Shown: piece by piece, positions 24,555 through 32,263 of the stretch
Layout of the letters: every line of letters starts with the position of its first letter
How positions within the stretch are numbered: position 1 is the first letter of the stretch
Origin: a virus
DNA length: 64,000 bases
Virus record (IMG/VR): IMGVR_UViG_3300032213_002832
Span: 103,516-167,515 of that record
Direction: 5' to 3' (one strand)
Made by a program: the position numbers and the translations under genes
The notes under the pieces: generated by a model
Databases searched by the model: none
Told to the model about the DNA's origin: nothing
The model's input: the letters and a program-made list of their open reading frames with translations, nothing else

Positions 24555-25204
24555 TATTCAACCTCAGTAGCTGCGATTGTTGCTTTAACCGTTTCCCTCA
24601 CATGTTCTGTTTTGAGAGCATAATTGGCTGATTCAGCATTAATAGCTGTCATCTTCTTGAATTTATCTGCTGTTTTTTGTCCACCATTATATGCTATAGT
24701 CGCAAGTCTCGGGTTACCCTTTTGTTGTATTATCATCTCATTATAATAGTAAGCACCTACCATTAGATTAATCTCTTCATTAGTGATGTCATCAACTGTA
24801 ATACCTATGTTTAGTTTCACCATAGTCTCTTTAAAAGTTGGACGCATTACTTGTGCGATGCCAACAGCACCTACAGGACTTACTAAGCTGTGATTGAAGT
24901 TGGTCTCATTCTTCACCATAGCTACAAACTGCTCTCGTGCTATTTGAGTTGTCAGATATTTCATTAACACTTTGGCTATCTTCTCAGCTTTAACAGTTTT
25001 AGCAGCTTCGGACATCTTAGCAGCTGGTGCCATCTCCATGGCGGTGAGAACGAATGTAATTATTTCAGTTTCTTCTTCGGCTTGGGTTTTGGGCTTTTCT
25101 ATATGAAACATTTGTGTTGTTTCTTGTTTTCTAAGATATCCACTGAAAAAAGCTAAACTCGCAATCACTACTAAAACTAATGAACTTATAAAAACTCGCA
25201 TCAT
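24554..25204 (-). CDS. Membrane-anchored lytic transglycosylase (SLT fold)
   Basis: 216 residues. The N-terminal hydrophobic anchor (RVFISSLVLVVIASLAFFSG) is followed by an SLT domain: the catalytic Glu in KNETNFNHSLVSPVGAVGIAQV, then VGAYYYNEMI and ATIAYNGG. It cleaves peptidoglycan glycan strands in the periplasm, as in DNA entry or lysis. The distance from tail genes favours a lysis or envelope role. Confidence 0.85.
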   Translation of the reverse strand: MMRVFISSLVLVVIASLAFFSGYLRKQETTQMFHIEKPKTQAEEETEIITFVLTAMEMAPAAKMSEAAKTVKAEKIAKVLMKYLTTQIAREQFVAMVKNETNFNHSLVSPVGAVGIAQVMRPTFKETMVKLNIGITVDDITNEEINLMVGAYYYNEMIIQQKGNPRLATIAYNGGQKTADKFKKMTAINAESANYALKTEHVRETVKATIAATEVE

Positions 25205-25360
25205 GTGTCATCCTTTGTTTTAATGTAATAGATAAGTAATTCGACCTATTCGCAACTACCTATAAACCACACTATTATCATTCTCTGTCATCACTATCGA
25301 AACAAACTCCTTTATTTAGGTTTACATCTCAACATATTAAAATCCCACTATCGTGGTGTT

Positions 25361-25810
25361 TTATCGGAACGGTTTTTCTATACCCTCTAATACTATCTTC
25401 TCCAAGATATCATCAATGTAACGAAGTTCATTGTAGTAATTTATTTGTTCTAAATAAGCAACGCTATCAGGTAAATTTAAACTAACTATTTCAGCAACAC
25501 GTGAAGCATAATAAGCTGGAGAATTAATATAATCGTATTTATCTTTGCTATTATGAATTATAGTAGTCCAAGCCAAATATTGAACTATAGAATCTATGCG
25601 ATCAGTATTTGCGGCATAAAGGCTTATATCATAAAGTACGACTTCATCTTCTAGCCATAGCTCAACTGCTTTAATTACTTTAGTATTTTCGTCGTAATTG
25701 CGAGCTGTCCATTTGTGTTTAACTTGATTAACACAGAATAAAGCAAACCTCACAATATCTTTGTGAGATAACTCTTTTAACAATGAGTGTCCTATTGTGT
25801 GTTTACTCAT
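25361..25810 (-). CDS. SHKD-family protein, copy 1
   Basis: 149 residues. The signature LSHKDIVRFALFCVNQVKHKW lies near the N-terminus, followed by AVELWLEDEV, a variable middle, then YYNELRYIDDILEKIVLEG. Members of this family recur eight times between 25 and 37 kb. All look alpha-helical. The 3' end (EKPFR, stop) overlaps a promoter-like AACCGTTCCGA. The pattern vaguely recalls helical bacterial immunity proteins, but this is only a guess. Confidence 0.7.
   Translation of the reverse strand: MSKHTIGHSLLKELSHKDIVRFALFCVNQVKHKWTARNYDENTKVIKAVELWLEDEVVLYDISLYAANTDRIDSIVQYLAWTTIIHNSKDKYDYINSPAYYASRVAEIVSLNLPDSVAYLEQINYYNELRYIDDILEKIVLEGIEKPFR
25364..25374 (-). promoter_or_regulatory. AACCGNNNCGA element inside a gene's 3' end
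   Basis: AACCGTTCCGA is part of the last codons of the 25361-25810 gene. It could drive the transglycosylase unit 160 nt downstream. The 25205-25360 gap holds no other gene that I can see. Confidence 0.4.
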
Positions 25811-26262
25811 ATATCACCTTTTAAGATTATCTTTTCTAATATCTCATCTACATAACGAAGCTCTGTATAATAATCTATTTGCTGTTGGACTATTACATTA
25901 CGTTCTTCATAACTAAATCGAGCATCTATAGAATTATATACAGCACCTGAAGCATAAACAGCATAACCTGCTGAAGCCTTTTCATGACTTGTAACACAGT
26001 TGAGTGCGTGATATGGAGCCTGATTAACCTCATCAACACGCCCTTCATTCCAAAAATCAACTGCTTCTTGAATTATTATTTGACATTCTTTATATGTTAT
26101 CTCATTATTTAGCCACATCTCCACAGTTTCAAAAGCCGTCACTAATTCCTTAAGATAAACCCATTTAGGTCTAACCTGATTAGCACAAAACATAGCAAAT
26201 CTTACTTGGTCTTTGTGAGAGAGTTTGCTTAATTCATGTGAGTTTATTCTTGCCAAATACAA
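25807..26262 (-). CDS. SHKD-family protein, copy 2
   Basis: 151 residues: LSHKDQVRFAMFCANQVRPKW, then TVEMWLNNEITYKECQ, an Ala/Tyr/Ser-rich middle (KASAGYAVYASGAVYNSIDA) and YYTELRYVDEILEKIILKG. The stop overlaps the start of copy 1 (ATGA). Promoter-like element and 16-mer lie just upstream (26314-26346). Confidence 0.72.
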   Translation of the reverse strand: MYLARINSHELSKLSHKDQVRFAMFCANQVRPKWVYLKELVTAFETVEMWLNNEITYKECQIIIQEAVDFWNEGRVDEVNQAPYHALNCVTSHEKASAGYAVYASGAVYNSIDARFSYEERNVIVQQQIDYYTELRYVDEILEKIILKGDI

Positions 26263-26313
26263 GCTATCCTCCCCTTACTTTATGGTGTCACGTGCTTCAA
26301 TGAAAGAAGTATA

Positions 26314-26346
26314 TCGCGTCGGTTGTCCGCGCGTAGCAGTGTCAGT
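26314..26346 (-). repeat. 16-mer plus AACCGNNNCGA promoter-like element
   Basis: On the - strand, ACTGACACTGCTACGC (26331-26346) is followed after 6 nt by AACCGACGCGA (26314-26324). It is one of seven such pairs, and the only one without a clear UUCG hairpin before it. Confidence 0.7.
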
Positions 26347-26361
26347 GGTGTGCGGAGTATA

Positions 26362-26838
26362 CTACCTCTTTAATACTATCTTCTCAAAGTTCTCATCTAT
26401 ATAGCGTAACTCATTGTAGTAGTTTAGTTGATCTTGTTCTACTTTATTTGTATCAGCATAATGTTTAAAACCAAATGAAAATGCCATAATAGCATTGCTT
26501 GATACTAGCTTTATATGTGTATCAGTAAAATGGGTTTCATTAACAGCTTGTGCTGCGTATAGAAGAGCACGACCAGCATATATAAAAGCATTTGTTAAAG
26601 TTTGAGGTTTATAATGTGAGTTACATTCCTCATAACAAGCACTACTTGCGTTTATACATTCTTCAATTGTAGCTTTATCTTCTAGCCATAACTCTATTAA
26701 TTTATAAGTATTTTCATATACATGAGAACCATACCAGAACTCTCTAGTTTGATTAGCACAGAATAGAGCAAACCTTACTTGATCTTTGTGAGAGAGTTTG
26801 CTTATTAACTCTTCAGTGATTTGTTTATTTGTCGCCAT
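26362..26838 (-). CDS. SHKD-family protein, copy 3
   Basis: 158 residues: LSHKDQVRFALFCANQTREFW, LIELWLEDKATIEECINASS, an Ala/Tyr-rich middle (FIYAGRALLYAAQAVNETHF) and LNYYNELRYIDENFEKIVLKR. It overlaps the membrane gene at 26825 by 14 nt. Confidence 0.72.
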   Translation of the reverse strand: MATNKQITEELISKLSHKDQVRFALFCANQTREFWYGSHVYENTYKLIELWLEDKATIEECINASSACYEECNSHYKPQTLTNAFIYAGRALLYAAQAVNETHFTDTHIKLVSSNAIMAFSFGFKHYADTNKVEQDQLNYYNELRYIDENFEKIVLKR

Positions 26839-27040
26839 TTGAAGAGTACCTAAAGCCTACTATAGTTAATATGTAAGCAACTAAAAAGGTTAATGTGTTG
26901 GCATATATAGTAGTAGCAAACTTCTCCCAATCTATTAAGTATGGGTGATAGTAGCATAAGCCATACAGAGATCCACCCCATATTACTAAGAAGATAAAGG
27001 TTTTGAGTAATAGAGATTTTAGGGTGACATTCTTAAACAA
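26825..27040 (-). CDS. 71-residue two-span membrane protein
   Basis: Two hydrophobic helices (LLKTFIFLVIWGGSLYGLCY and TIYANTLTFLVAYILTIVGF) separated by a short polar loop. No family recognised. It lies between SHKD-family genes. Confidence 0.6.
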   Translation of the reverse strand: MFKNVTLKSLLLKTFIFLVIWGGSLYGLCYYHPYLIDWEKFATTIYANTLTFLVAYILTIVGFRYSSNGDK

Positions 27041-27043
27041 TGC

Positions 27044-27229
27044 TTACTCCTTATTACATTCACAATCTGGATTGTTAGTATCATAGCTATGAGGGTAGCA
27101 TATAGGATTACATGGGGCTTGTTCATTTTGGATTATTGTGCGAACAGCCTTTATTATACATCCCGCAATAAATATTGAGAGTGCTATATTAAATGCTACA
27201 ATCCAAATTGTTTTTATCTTCTCATTCAT
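27044..27229 (-). CDS. 61-residue single-span membrane protein with Cys-rich tail
   Basis: The helix IWIVAFNIALSIFIAGCII is followed by an outer tail with four Cys (APCNPICYP, PDCECNKE). Topology places the tail in the periplasm. It overlaps the upstream gene by 4 nt. Confidence 0.55.
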   Translation of the reverse strand: MNEKIKTIWIVAFNIALSIFIAGCIIKAVRTIIQNEQAPCNPICYPHSYDTNNPDCECNKE

Positions 27230-27690
27230 ACATTACCTTTCAATACTATATCTTCAAATATGTTGTTTATAGTGTTTAATTCATTATAGTATTCCCATGT
27301 TTCTTTATTAAATCTCTCTCTTTGCTTATTATTAAGAGCAGAATGCGCATAATTAGCACATGTGACAGCCGTATTACAAGCATATGGATTAGTTGAATAT
27401 ATAATATGACCAGCAGTATACGCAACATACGCAGCAGAACGTATGGCATAATCATAACGAGGAGAAAGGGTCATATGGTGAATACTGTTCATGAGTGTTC
27501 TTGCTGATTCATTACATGTTTCTGGTGAAGTTCTATTATTAATATAACCTTCAACAGCATAAACGCATGCTTTAGCAAGATCGCTGCGCCACCATAAATG
27601 ACTCACTCGATTAGTACAGAATAAAGTCCACAGAACTATTTCTTTATCAGATAGTTCTTGTAAATCTTTAAGTGTAACGCTATAATCCAA
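27226..27690 (-). CDS. SHKD-family protein, copy 4
   Basis: 154 residues. The signature is altered to LSDKEIVLWTLFCTNRVSHLW, then AVEGYINNRTSPETCNESAR, an Ala/Tyr-rich middle (AAYVAYTAGHIIYSTNPYAC) and EYYNELNTINNIFEDIVLKG. The shared framework with divergent surface residues is typical of a fast-evolving family. Confidence 0.68.
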   Translation of the reverse strand: MDYSVTLKDLQELSDKEIVLWTLFCTNRVSHLWWRSDLAKACVYAVEGYINNRTSPETCNESARTLMNSIHHMTLSPRYDYAIRSAAYVAYTAGHIIYSTNPYACNTAVTCANYAHSALNNKQRERFNKETWEYYNELNTINNIFEDIVLKGNV

Positions 27691-27691
27691 A

Positions 27692-28465
27692 TTATGCCTC
27701 CAATACTAATTTCTCAAATATATCATCTATATAAGCTAATTCGTTATAATACCTACGTTGTGCTACACGCATCTTTTCACTATCATAGCTTAAGTCCATG
27801 CGTGGATAATAATGTGGTTCAGTGACAGAGTAAAGCATATCGAGCACATCGTCGTCTACACTCTCTTCTATAAGTCTTTCAGCAAAACTTAAACAATAAT
27901 CACTTGTCACCTTATCATCCAACCATAATTGAACTAATTCAGCACATTCTACTGATTCAGGGCTATTTTTCCATAAACGTTTATATTGATTAACACTAAA
28001 TAAATAAAATCTAATTACATCTTTATGGGATAGTTTTTCTCGTTCTTCATATGTAACTGGTATTGCTCTTTTCTTTGCTTTATTCTCTCTTGAAGTTTTA
28101 AGTTCATTAAAATAATCCTCTTGTTCTTTAAGTCTTTTCTTTGATATACGCCTATTAAGACTTCTCCATGTACCTAATGGATCAAGGCTAAAGCAGGCAT
28201 CTAATGCTAATATTGCTGACAACCTGCCGAATTGATCACAATTTAATTTTAATTCTATATCATCATTTAGATCTTTACATTTCTTATTTGTAATCTTACC
28301 CTTTAACCAGAGGTTGATAGTCTTAACAATCAAAACATAAGTAGGTGAATTAGCCCATTGAGCTTTGTATTGATTAGCACAAAATAAATGAAATCTAACC
28401 AAACCCTTTTTAGATAATCTCTTTAATCCTTCTTCAGTAATAACATTAATAATCATAGTACTCAT
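27692..28465 (-). CDS. SHKD-family protein with two tandem domains
   Basis: 257 residues. The first copy starts with LSKKGLVRFHLFCANQYKAQW and INLWLKGKITNKKC and ends YFNELKTSRENKAKKRA. The second copy starts with LSHKDVIRFYLFSVNQYKRLW and VQLWLDDKVTSDYC and ends YYNELAYIDDIFEKLVLEA. This is an internal duplication or fusion of two family members into one chain. Both copies are shorter in the middle than single-domain members. Confidence 0.7.
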   Translation of the reverse strand: MSTMIINVITEEGLKRLSKKGLVRFHLFCANQYKAQWANSPTYVLIVKTINLWLKGKITNKKCKDLNDDIELKLNCDQFGRLSAILALDACFSLDPLGTWRSLNRRISKKRLKEQEDYFNELKTSRENKAKKRAIPVTYEEREKLSHKDVIRFYLFSVNQYKRLWKNSPESVECAELVQLWLDDKVTSDYCLSFAERLIEESVDDDVLDMLYSVTEPHYYPRMDLSYDSEKMRVAQRRYYNELAYIDDIFEKLVLEA

Positions 28466-28680
28466 ATTACTGATCTTAATATATTGATACGTATAGTGAT
28501 TGCTGATTCTACTTTTTCTTTATCTTTTTCATTTGTGAGTGTCTTTAATAGTAGTTTTAAAGCGCTCAATTGCTTATCATGCTTATATTTAGCTGAGTAA
28601 TCAAAGCCCTCTAAACTAATAGGGCATAAAGTTATTTGTCCACCACGTAGTATGAAGTCATCCATAGTTTCTTTTTTCAT
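28462..28680 (-). CDS. 72-residue protein of unknown function
   Basis: MKKETMDDFILRGGQITLCP then a Lys/Glu-rich helix (LKLLLKTLTNEKDKEKVESA). Overlaps the two-domain SHKD gene by 4 nt. No family recognised. Confidence 0.55.
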   Translation of the reverse strand: MKKETMDDFILRGGQITLCPISLEGFDYSAKYKHDKQLSALKLLLKTLTNEKDKEKVESAITIRINILRSVI

Positions 28681-28698
28681 TGTATGCTCCTTTATAAG

Positions 28699-28860
28699 TT
28701 AGATCCAAAAATAACCTTGAGCGTTCTTAACTATAACTGGATTTTGTTGGGTTTGATTATCTGGGATGACGTTGTACCTTGTTCGTTGCATCTTGTATTG
28801 CCAAAGTAGATATGTTCCATCTTTCTGAATACAGCTTTGAACTAAATCCCTATGAGTCAT
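28699..28860 (-). CDS. 53-residue protein of unknown function
   Basis: Begins MTHRDLVQSCIQKDGTYLLW and ends NAQGYFWI. AGGAGG stands 5 nt before the ATG and a promoter-like element lies at 28888-28898. Strong translation signals support it. Confidence 0.6.
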   Translation of the reverse strand: MTHRDLVQSCIQKDGTYLLWQYKMQRTRYNVIPDNQTQQNPVIVKNAQGYFWI

Positions 28861-28887
28861 ACAAACCTCCTATTGATTAATAATAAA

Positions 28888-28898
28888 TCGTATCGGTT
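28888..28898 (-). promoter_or_regulatory. AACCGNNNCGA element
   Basis: AACCGATACGA overlapping the stop codon of the 28898-29353 gene and preceding the 53-residue gene by about 28 nt. Confidence 0.5.
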
Positions 28899-29353
28899 TA
28901 TTTGCCCTTTAATATGATATCTTCAAGTATATTGTCTATATAACATAACTCTTTAAAGTATTGCCGTTGTTGCTTAAGTGTTTTAGTAGGGTATTTAGAG
29001 TAACGTACAACATCTTCAGCTATATCAGCTACACAAGAATCAACTACATAATCTTCATCGTATTCAAGATAAGTTGTAGAAACAGCATGCGCAAGAGCAA
29101 TAAGAGGTGTAGGACTAGGATTAAGGCTATGCTTATGGATGTCTATACGCCAAACCAAGCCATCAAAAGCATCTCTACACTCTTGAATTTTAGTGTTATC
29201 TTCTAGCCAATTATGTATTACTTCATGACACTTAATAACTTCAGGTATATCGGCATATTCTTGTGTTATTTGATTAGCACAGAATAAAGCAAATCTAACT
29301 AAATCTTCGTGGGATAGTTTACTTAATGATCTTGAAGATATGCGTCTAATCAT
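28898..29353 (-). CDS. SHKD-family protein, copy 7
   Basis: 151 residues: LSHEDLVRFALFCANQITQEY, VIHNWLEDNTKIQECRDAFD, a middle with few Ala, and QYFKELCYIDNILEDIILKG. SHED replaces SHKD. Clear paralog of the others. Confidence 0.7.
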   Translation of the reverse strand: MIRRISSRSLSKLSHEDLVRFALFCANQITQEYADIPEVIKCHEVIHNWLEDNTKIQECRDAFDGLVWRIDIHKHSLNPSPTPLIALAHAVSTTYLEYDEDYVVDSCVADIAEDVVRYSKYPTKTLKQQRQYFKELCYIDNILEDIILKGK

Positions 29354-29361
29354 ACATTCTC

Positions 29362-29727
29362 CTATTTTTCTTCATATTCCCAGTCGTTTAATAGTACTTC
29401 TGACGGACTAATACCTAGAATCAAACAATCGCCTACTAAATCATCTCTCCATGGTATGACATCTTTCTTGGTAGATTTTAGCCATTCTTGAAACTCATGC
29501 TGTATACTTCCTTGTATATATGATAAGTTGCCATCTATTGATAATCCATGTAATTCAACTTCATTAGTTTTTTCGTTTAATACTGGTATTATACGACCAC
29601 ATGACTGACCAGCCAGACGAACCCAGTTGGGGCCAAACCAGTAAGGTATATTTCTTTTAGAGTACATATCTGGTTGTCTTCTTGGTTTTTTGACTCTCAT
29701 GTTTTTAGGTATAGCTAATATATTCAT
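29362..29727 (-). CDS. Protein of unknown function
   Basis: 121 residues, basic and Pro-rich at the start (KNMRVKKPRRQPDMYSKRNI), acidic at the end (LLNDWEYEEK). No family recognised. It overlaps the upstream gene by 4 nt. Confidence 0.55.
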   Translation of the reverse strand: MNILAIPKNMRVKKPRRQPDMYSKRNIPYWFGPNWVRLAGQSCGRIIPVLNEKTNEVELHGLSIDGNLSYIQGSIQHEFQEWLKSTKKDVIPWRDDLVGDCLILGISPSEVLLNDWEYEEK

Positions 29728-30005
29728 TTAGTTTTATCCCAGAATTTAATTACTTCTTTCTCTTTATCCATATTGTAGGAGTTCATTGAAGAGATTTTGA
29801 GGTAGCCTATACTATCTTTAGCATTTCCACTCAGCATCTTGAATGCTGTCCCTTCTGCTTCAGCATAACTAGGGTACAATAAGTCGCATCGCTTAGCATC
29901 TATATTTGATAAACTTATATCTTGTCTTTTAGTTGTATTTAATCTCTCTGATACATAGCACCAATCTTTTTCATTTTTGTATTGGATTATTAGTGTATAG
30001 TACAT
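29724..30005 (-). CDS. 93-residue protein of unknown function
   Basis: MYYTLIIQYKNEKDWCYVSE suggests an alpha/beta fold. Its start lies inside the 3' end of the metallopeptidase-like gene (35-nt overlap) with AAAGGGAAG as ribosome site. No family recognised. Confidence 0.55.
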   Translation of the reverse strand: MYYTLIIQYKNEKDWCYVSERLNTTKRQDISLSNIDAKRCDLLYPSYAEAEGTAFKMLSGNAKDSIGYLKISSMNSYNMDKEKEVIKFWDKTK

Positions 30006-30477
30006 GCTTCCCTTTCTCTTTATCTATAAGATCTTGGATATACTCTTGTCTATATAGGTCGTACCAGAGTGGAAGTATTTGTGATGGATACATGATAGAG
30101 AGTGGTCTACCATCTTCGTCCACACTATCATCATGCTCTAATAAGAGAGAGCAATGACCAAGTTCATGGTATATGAGGTTCTCTTTCATACTAGCTGTCG
30201 CTTCATCCCAATACTCTTTGAGTAGCACTATAGTAGGAGGTTCTGAATCTCTTAATTGACATTGACCTACCGTATATGGCAAGATAGCTTTCTTCTTTGC
30301 TTCTTCACTTGGATCTATTTTGTCGACGATTATGATTACTATATTACCAATATGTTTTATTTCTGATTCAAATCTTTCAGCAATTGCTTTTATTTCATCA
30401 GTTTGATAATACTTAATATTACCTTCATTACCACAAGCGGTTAATGATAATATAGCTAATACCTTAACTAATCTCAT
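29971..30477 (-). CDS. Lipoprotein with HExxH zinc-metallopeptidase motif
   Basis: 168 residues. Lipoprotein signal MRLVKVLAILSLTAC. The zinc motif is YHELGHCSLLLEHDD (HExxH with a further His after six residues), followed by a possible Met-turn SIMYPSQI, reminiscent of metzincins though the third-ligand spacing is not the standard HExxHxxGxxH. It should be anchored outside the inner membrane. A phage-encoded surface metallopeptidase adds to the exported trypsin and PDZ proteins in this window. Confidence 0.68.
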   Translation of the reverse strand: MRLVKVLAILSLTACGNEGNIKYYQTDEIKAIAERFESEIKHIGNIVIIIVDKIDPSEEAKKKAILPYTVGQCQLRDSEPPTIVLLKEYWDEATASMKENLIYHELGHCSLLLEHDDSVDEDGRPLSIMYPSQILPLWYDLYRQEYIQDLIDKEKGKHVLYTNNPIQK

Positions 30478-30502
30478 AAAACCTCCTATTAATAATGATA
30501 AA

Positions 30503-30513
30503 TCGTGTCGGTT
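30503..30513 (-). promoter_or_regulatory. AACCGNNNCGA element
   Basis: AACCGACACGA directly after the 30513-30692 gene's stop and about 26 nt before the metallopeptidase-like gene; TATTAA follows 19 nt from its start and then AGGAGG. Confidence 0.5.
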
Positions 30514-30692
30514 TATTTACATGTCATTGGCTTTCCATCAGGACTTAGATGTACGGCTAAGCCGCTATCGGATTGGGCATACTCAACACCAGACTTTGAG
30601 CATTTGTAAGTTAATTCACCCGTATATCGAGTACATGCTCTTTGAAAACCACCACAACCAACTAATAATAAACAAGCAAATAATAATTTCAT
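30513..30692 (-). CDS. 59-residue lipoprotein
   Basis: MKLLFACLLLVGCGGFQRAC is a short signal with a strong lipobox (LVGC). The mature part of about 46 residues has three more Cys. AGGAGA stands 5 nt before the ATG and the start overlaps the end of the upstream gene. Confidence 0.65.
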   Translation of the reverse strand: MKLLFACLLLVGCGGFQRACTRYTGELTYKCSKSGVEYAQSDSGLAVHLSPDGKPMTCK

Positions 30693-30931
30693 ACTTTATC
30701 TCCTTTTAATACTATCTTCTCAAACTTTTCACCTATCTCATGCTCTTCAATAAGAGTAATAAGTTCTTTCATAGACATTTCTACTCTATGTCCGAATTCT
30801 TTACCATCATTAAAGTTTACATAACAAACAGAATCTTTAAATTGTTTATCACTATGAGGACTTATCGATGTTACATTATCTAAGTTTATGTAGTGTAGTT
30901 TATCTTTAGCCATAAGTTTAATAAATCTCAT
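30689..30931 (-). CDS. 80-residue protein with shared EKIVLKGDKV tail
   Basis: MRFIKLMAKDKLHYINLDNV is followed by beta-like segments and a C-terminal helix. It is a paralog of the next upstream gene (30928-31167): both open with short strands and a Lys-rich turn and end EKIVLKGDKV or ENIILKGDKV. The tail codons contain AAAGGAG, the ribosome site of the next gene. Confidence 0.6.
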   Translation of the reverse strand: MRFIKLMAKDKLHYINLDNVTSISPHSDKQFKDSVCYVNFNDGKEFGHRVEMSMKELITLIEEHEIGEKFEKIVLKGDKV

Positions 30932-31167
30932 ACCTTATCTCCTTTTAATATAATGTTTTCAACATCTTTGTTTATGTTATATTCATTAATTAAAGCTACA
31001 ACATCTTCTATAGGTTTTTCTAATGATACACGATGTGGATCACCACCTCCAGTATAGAGATACACGCAACACTCATCACCCCCTTCATCTTCAATACTAA
31101 GTATTCTATCTATATCTATAATTGCCATTAACTTGTTCTCTTTATCTGTTACTCTTAATAAGTTCAT
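30928..31167 (-). CDS. 79-residue paralog of the 30689-30931 protein
   Basis: MNLLRVTDKENKLMAIIDID then an acidic middle and VALINEYNINKDVENIILKG. The ending matches SHKD-family proteins (LEKIILKG) although the rest of the protein is unrelated, suggesting exchange at the gene junction. Overlaps the next gene by 4 nt. Confidence 0.58.
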   Translation of the reverse strand: MNLLRVTDKENKLMAIIDIDRILSIEDEGGDECCVYLYTGGGDPHRVSLEKPIEDVVALINEYNINKDVENIILKGDKV

Positions 31168-31373
31168 ATATTAGCCTTTACAAATAATATTTTTAATCTA
31201 CCCAAAACTAATCTATATACATATTTATGTACATTTCTATAGTAGACTCTATCAAAAGCAACTAAACTATCAACTCTACACTTATGCTTAACAATATTAT
31301 CCCACCAACAAGTGTTTTTTCTAGATAAACCAATTACTATAAAATATTTACCTATTTTAAATGTTTTAGGCAT
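31164..31373 (-). CDS. 69-residue basic protein of unknown function
   Basis: Rich in Lys, Arg, Tyr and Val (FKIGKYFIVIGLSRKNTCWW). No family recognised; overlaps the downstream gene by 4 nt. Confidence 0.5.
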   Translation of the reverse strand: MPKTFKIGKYFIVIGLSRKNTCWWDNIVKHKCRVDSLVAFDRVYYRNVHKYVYRLVLGRLKILFVKANI

Positions 31374-31375
31374 AC

Positions 31376-31783
31376 TTATCCTCCTAATAATATCTGTTCG
31401 GTTATTTTATTAAAGTCTCTTAACTCAATAAGATAATCCCATTGCTCTTTTAAACGCTCATTATGAGTTTTACGAGTTGTATAGCGAAATACATTATCCG
31501 AAACATGCCAAGCATTACCTGCTGATTCATCATCATTGCGGTCAACACTAGCCACACTATATCCTGTAGCATAGGCTATACGATTATCAGTATTATCAGC
31601 TGCTTGATCACATTGTTTAAGTGTAGCTTTATCTTCTAGCCACAACTCAACTGTTCTTATCGCCTTTACAGCCTGTATATCTGTAATCCACTTATCTTGA
31701 ACTTGGTAAGCACAGAATAAAGCAAATCTCACAATATCTTTGTGAGAGAGACTTTCTAAATCTGATATTTGAATCTTATCCAT
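31376..31783 (-). CDS. SHKD-family protein, copy 8
   Basis: 135 residues: LSHKDIVRFALFCAYQVQDKW, AVKAIRTVELWLEDKATLKQ, Ala/Asp-rich middle (AADNTDNRIAYATGYSVASV) and QWDYLIELRDFNKITEQILL. Slightly shorter than the others. Confidence 0.7.
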   Translation of the reverse strand: MDKIQISDLESLSHKDIVRFALFCAYQVQDKWITDIQAVKAIRTVELWLEDKATLKQCDQAADNTDNRIAYATGYSVASVDRNDDESAGNAWHVSDNVFRYTTRKTHNERLKEQWDYLIELRDFNKITEQILLGG

Positions 31784-31792
31784 ATTATCCTA

Positions 31793-31987
31793 CTAAAAGG
31801 TAATTTGTTGTTCATCTATATCTACCCATAAATACCTTGTGCCATTATCTAAAAATACACACTCTTGGTTGGTTGCTATTCTTATCACTCTTGCTTCTTT
31901 ATAAAAGGATAAAAGTTGCTGGCCAGATAGGTAATACTTCTTAACAGATGAGTCAGTAATAGCATAGATAAAGAATTTCTCATTCAT
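31793..31987 (-). CDS. 64-residue protein of unknown function
   Basis: Beta-rich appearance (MNEKFFIYAITDSSVKKYYL). A good ribosome site (AAGGAGA) lies in the end of the upstream 50-residue gene. No family recognised. Confidence 0.55.
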   Translation of the reverse strand: MNEKFFIYAITDSSVKKYYLSGQQLLSFYKEARVIRIATNQECVFLDNGTRYLWVDIDEQQITF

Positions 31988-31988
31988 C

Positions 31989-32141
31989 TTATTCTCCTTG
32001 AGTTATGAAGTTATAATCTACGGTGTGAGCATCTTCAATGTCTTCTAGCTGTACCATCATGTTATAGCAGAGATCATTCTGTTGCTCTTCTGTAAGTGGT
32101 TCACTAGTCTTAAAAGTGAATACAAACTGATACTGTGCCAT
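31989..32141 (-). CDS. 50-residue acidic protein of unknown function
   Basis: Begins MAQYQFVFTFKTSEPLTEEQ and ends DYNFITQGE. GGAGG lies 5 nt before the ATG and the AACCGNNNCGA promoter-like element lies just upstream, so it heads its unit. Confidence 0.6.
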   Translation of the reverse strand: MAQYQFVFTFKTSEPLTEEQQNDLCYNMMVQLEDIEDAHTVDYNFITQGE

Positions 32142-32164
32142 ATAACCTCCTATATAGTTAAGGT

Positions 32165-32252
32165 TCGAATCGGTTATTGGTATGAGTATACAGTAGCTCT
32201 ATGCGGCTGGCGTAGCAGTGTCAGTGTTAAAAAGCAGGCCGAAGCCTGCTTA
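32165..32252 (-). repeat. Terminator / 16-mer / promoter-like module
   Basis: In - strand order: hairpin AGCAGGC-TTCG-GCCTGCT with T-run (32229-32252), ACTGACACTGCTACGC (32210-32225), 34 nt, AACCGATTCGA (32165-32175), then TATAGG and GGAGG. It ends the 32264-32566 gene and starts the 31989-32141 gene. Confidence 0.75.
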
Positions 32253-32263
32253 GTAGATAGTGG

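Noticed and set aside
25807-31783. Diversity-generating retroelement as the source of the variable middles
   Set aside because: No reverse transcriptase, template repeat or adenine-specific variation is visible in the window.
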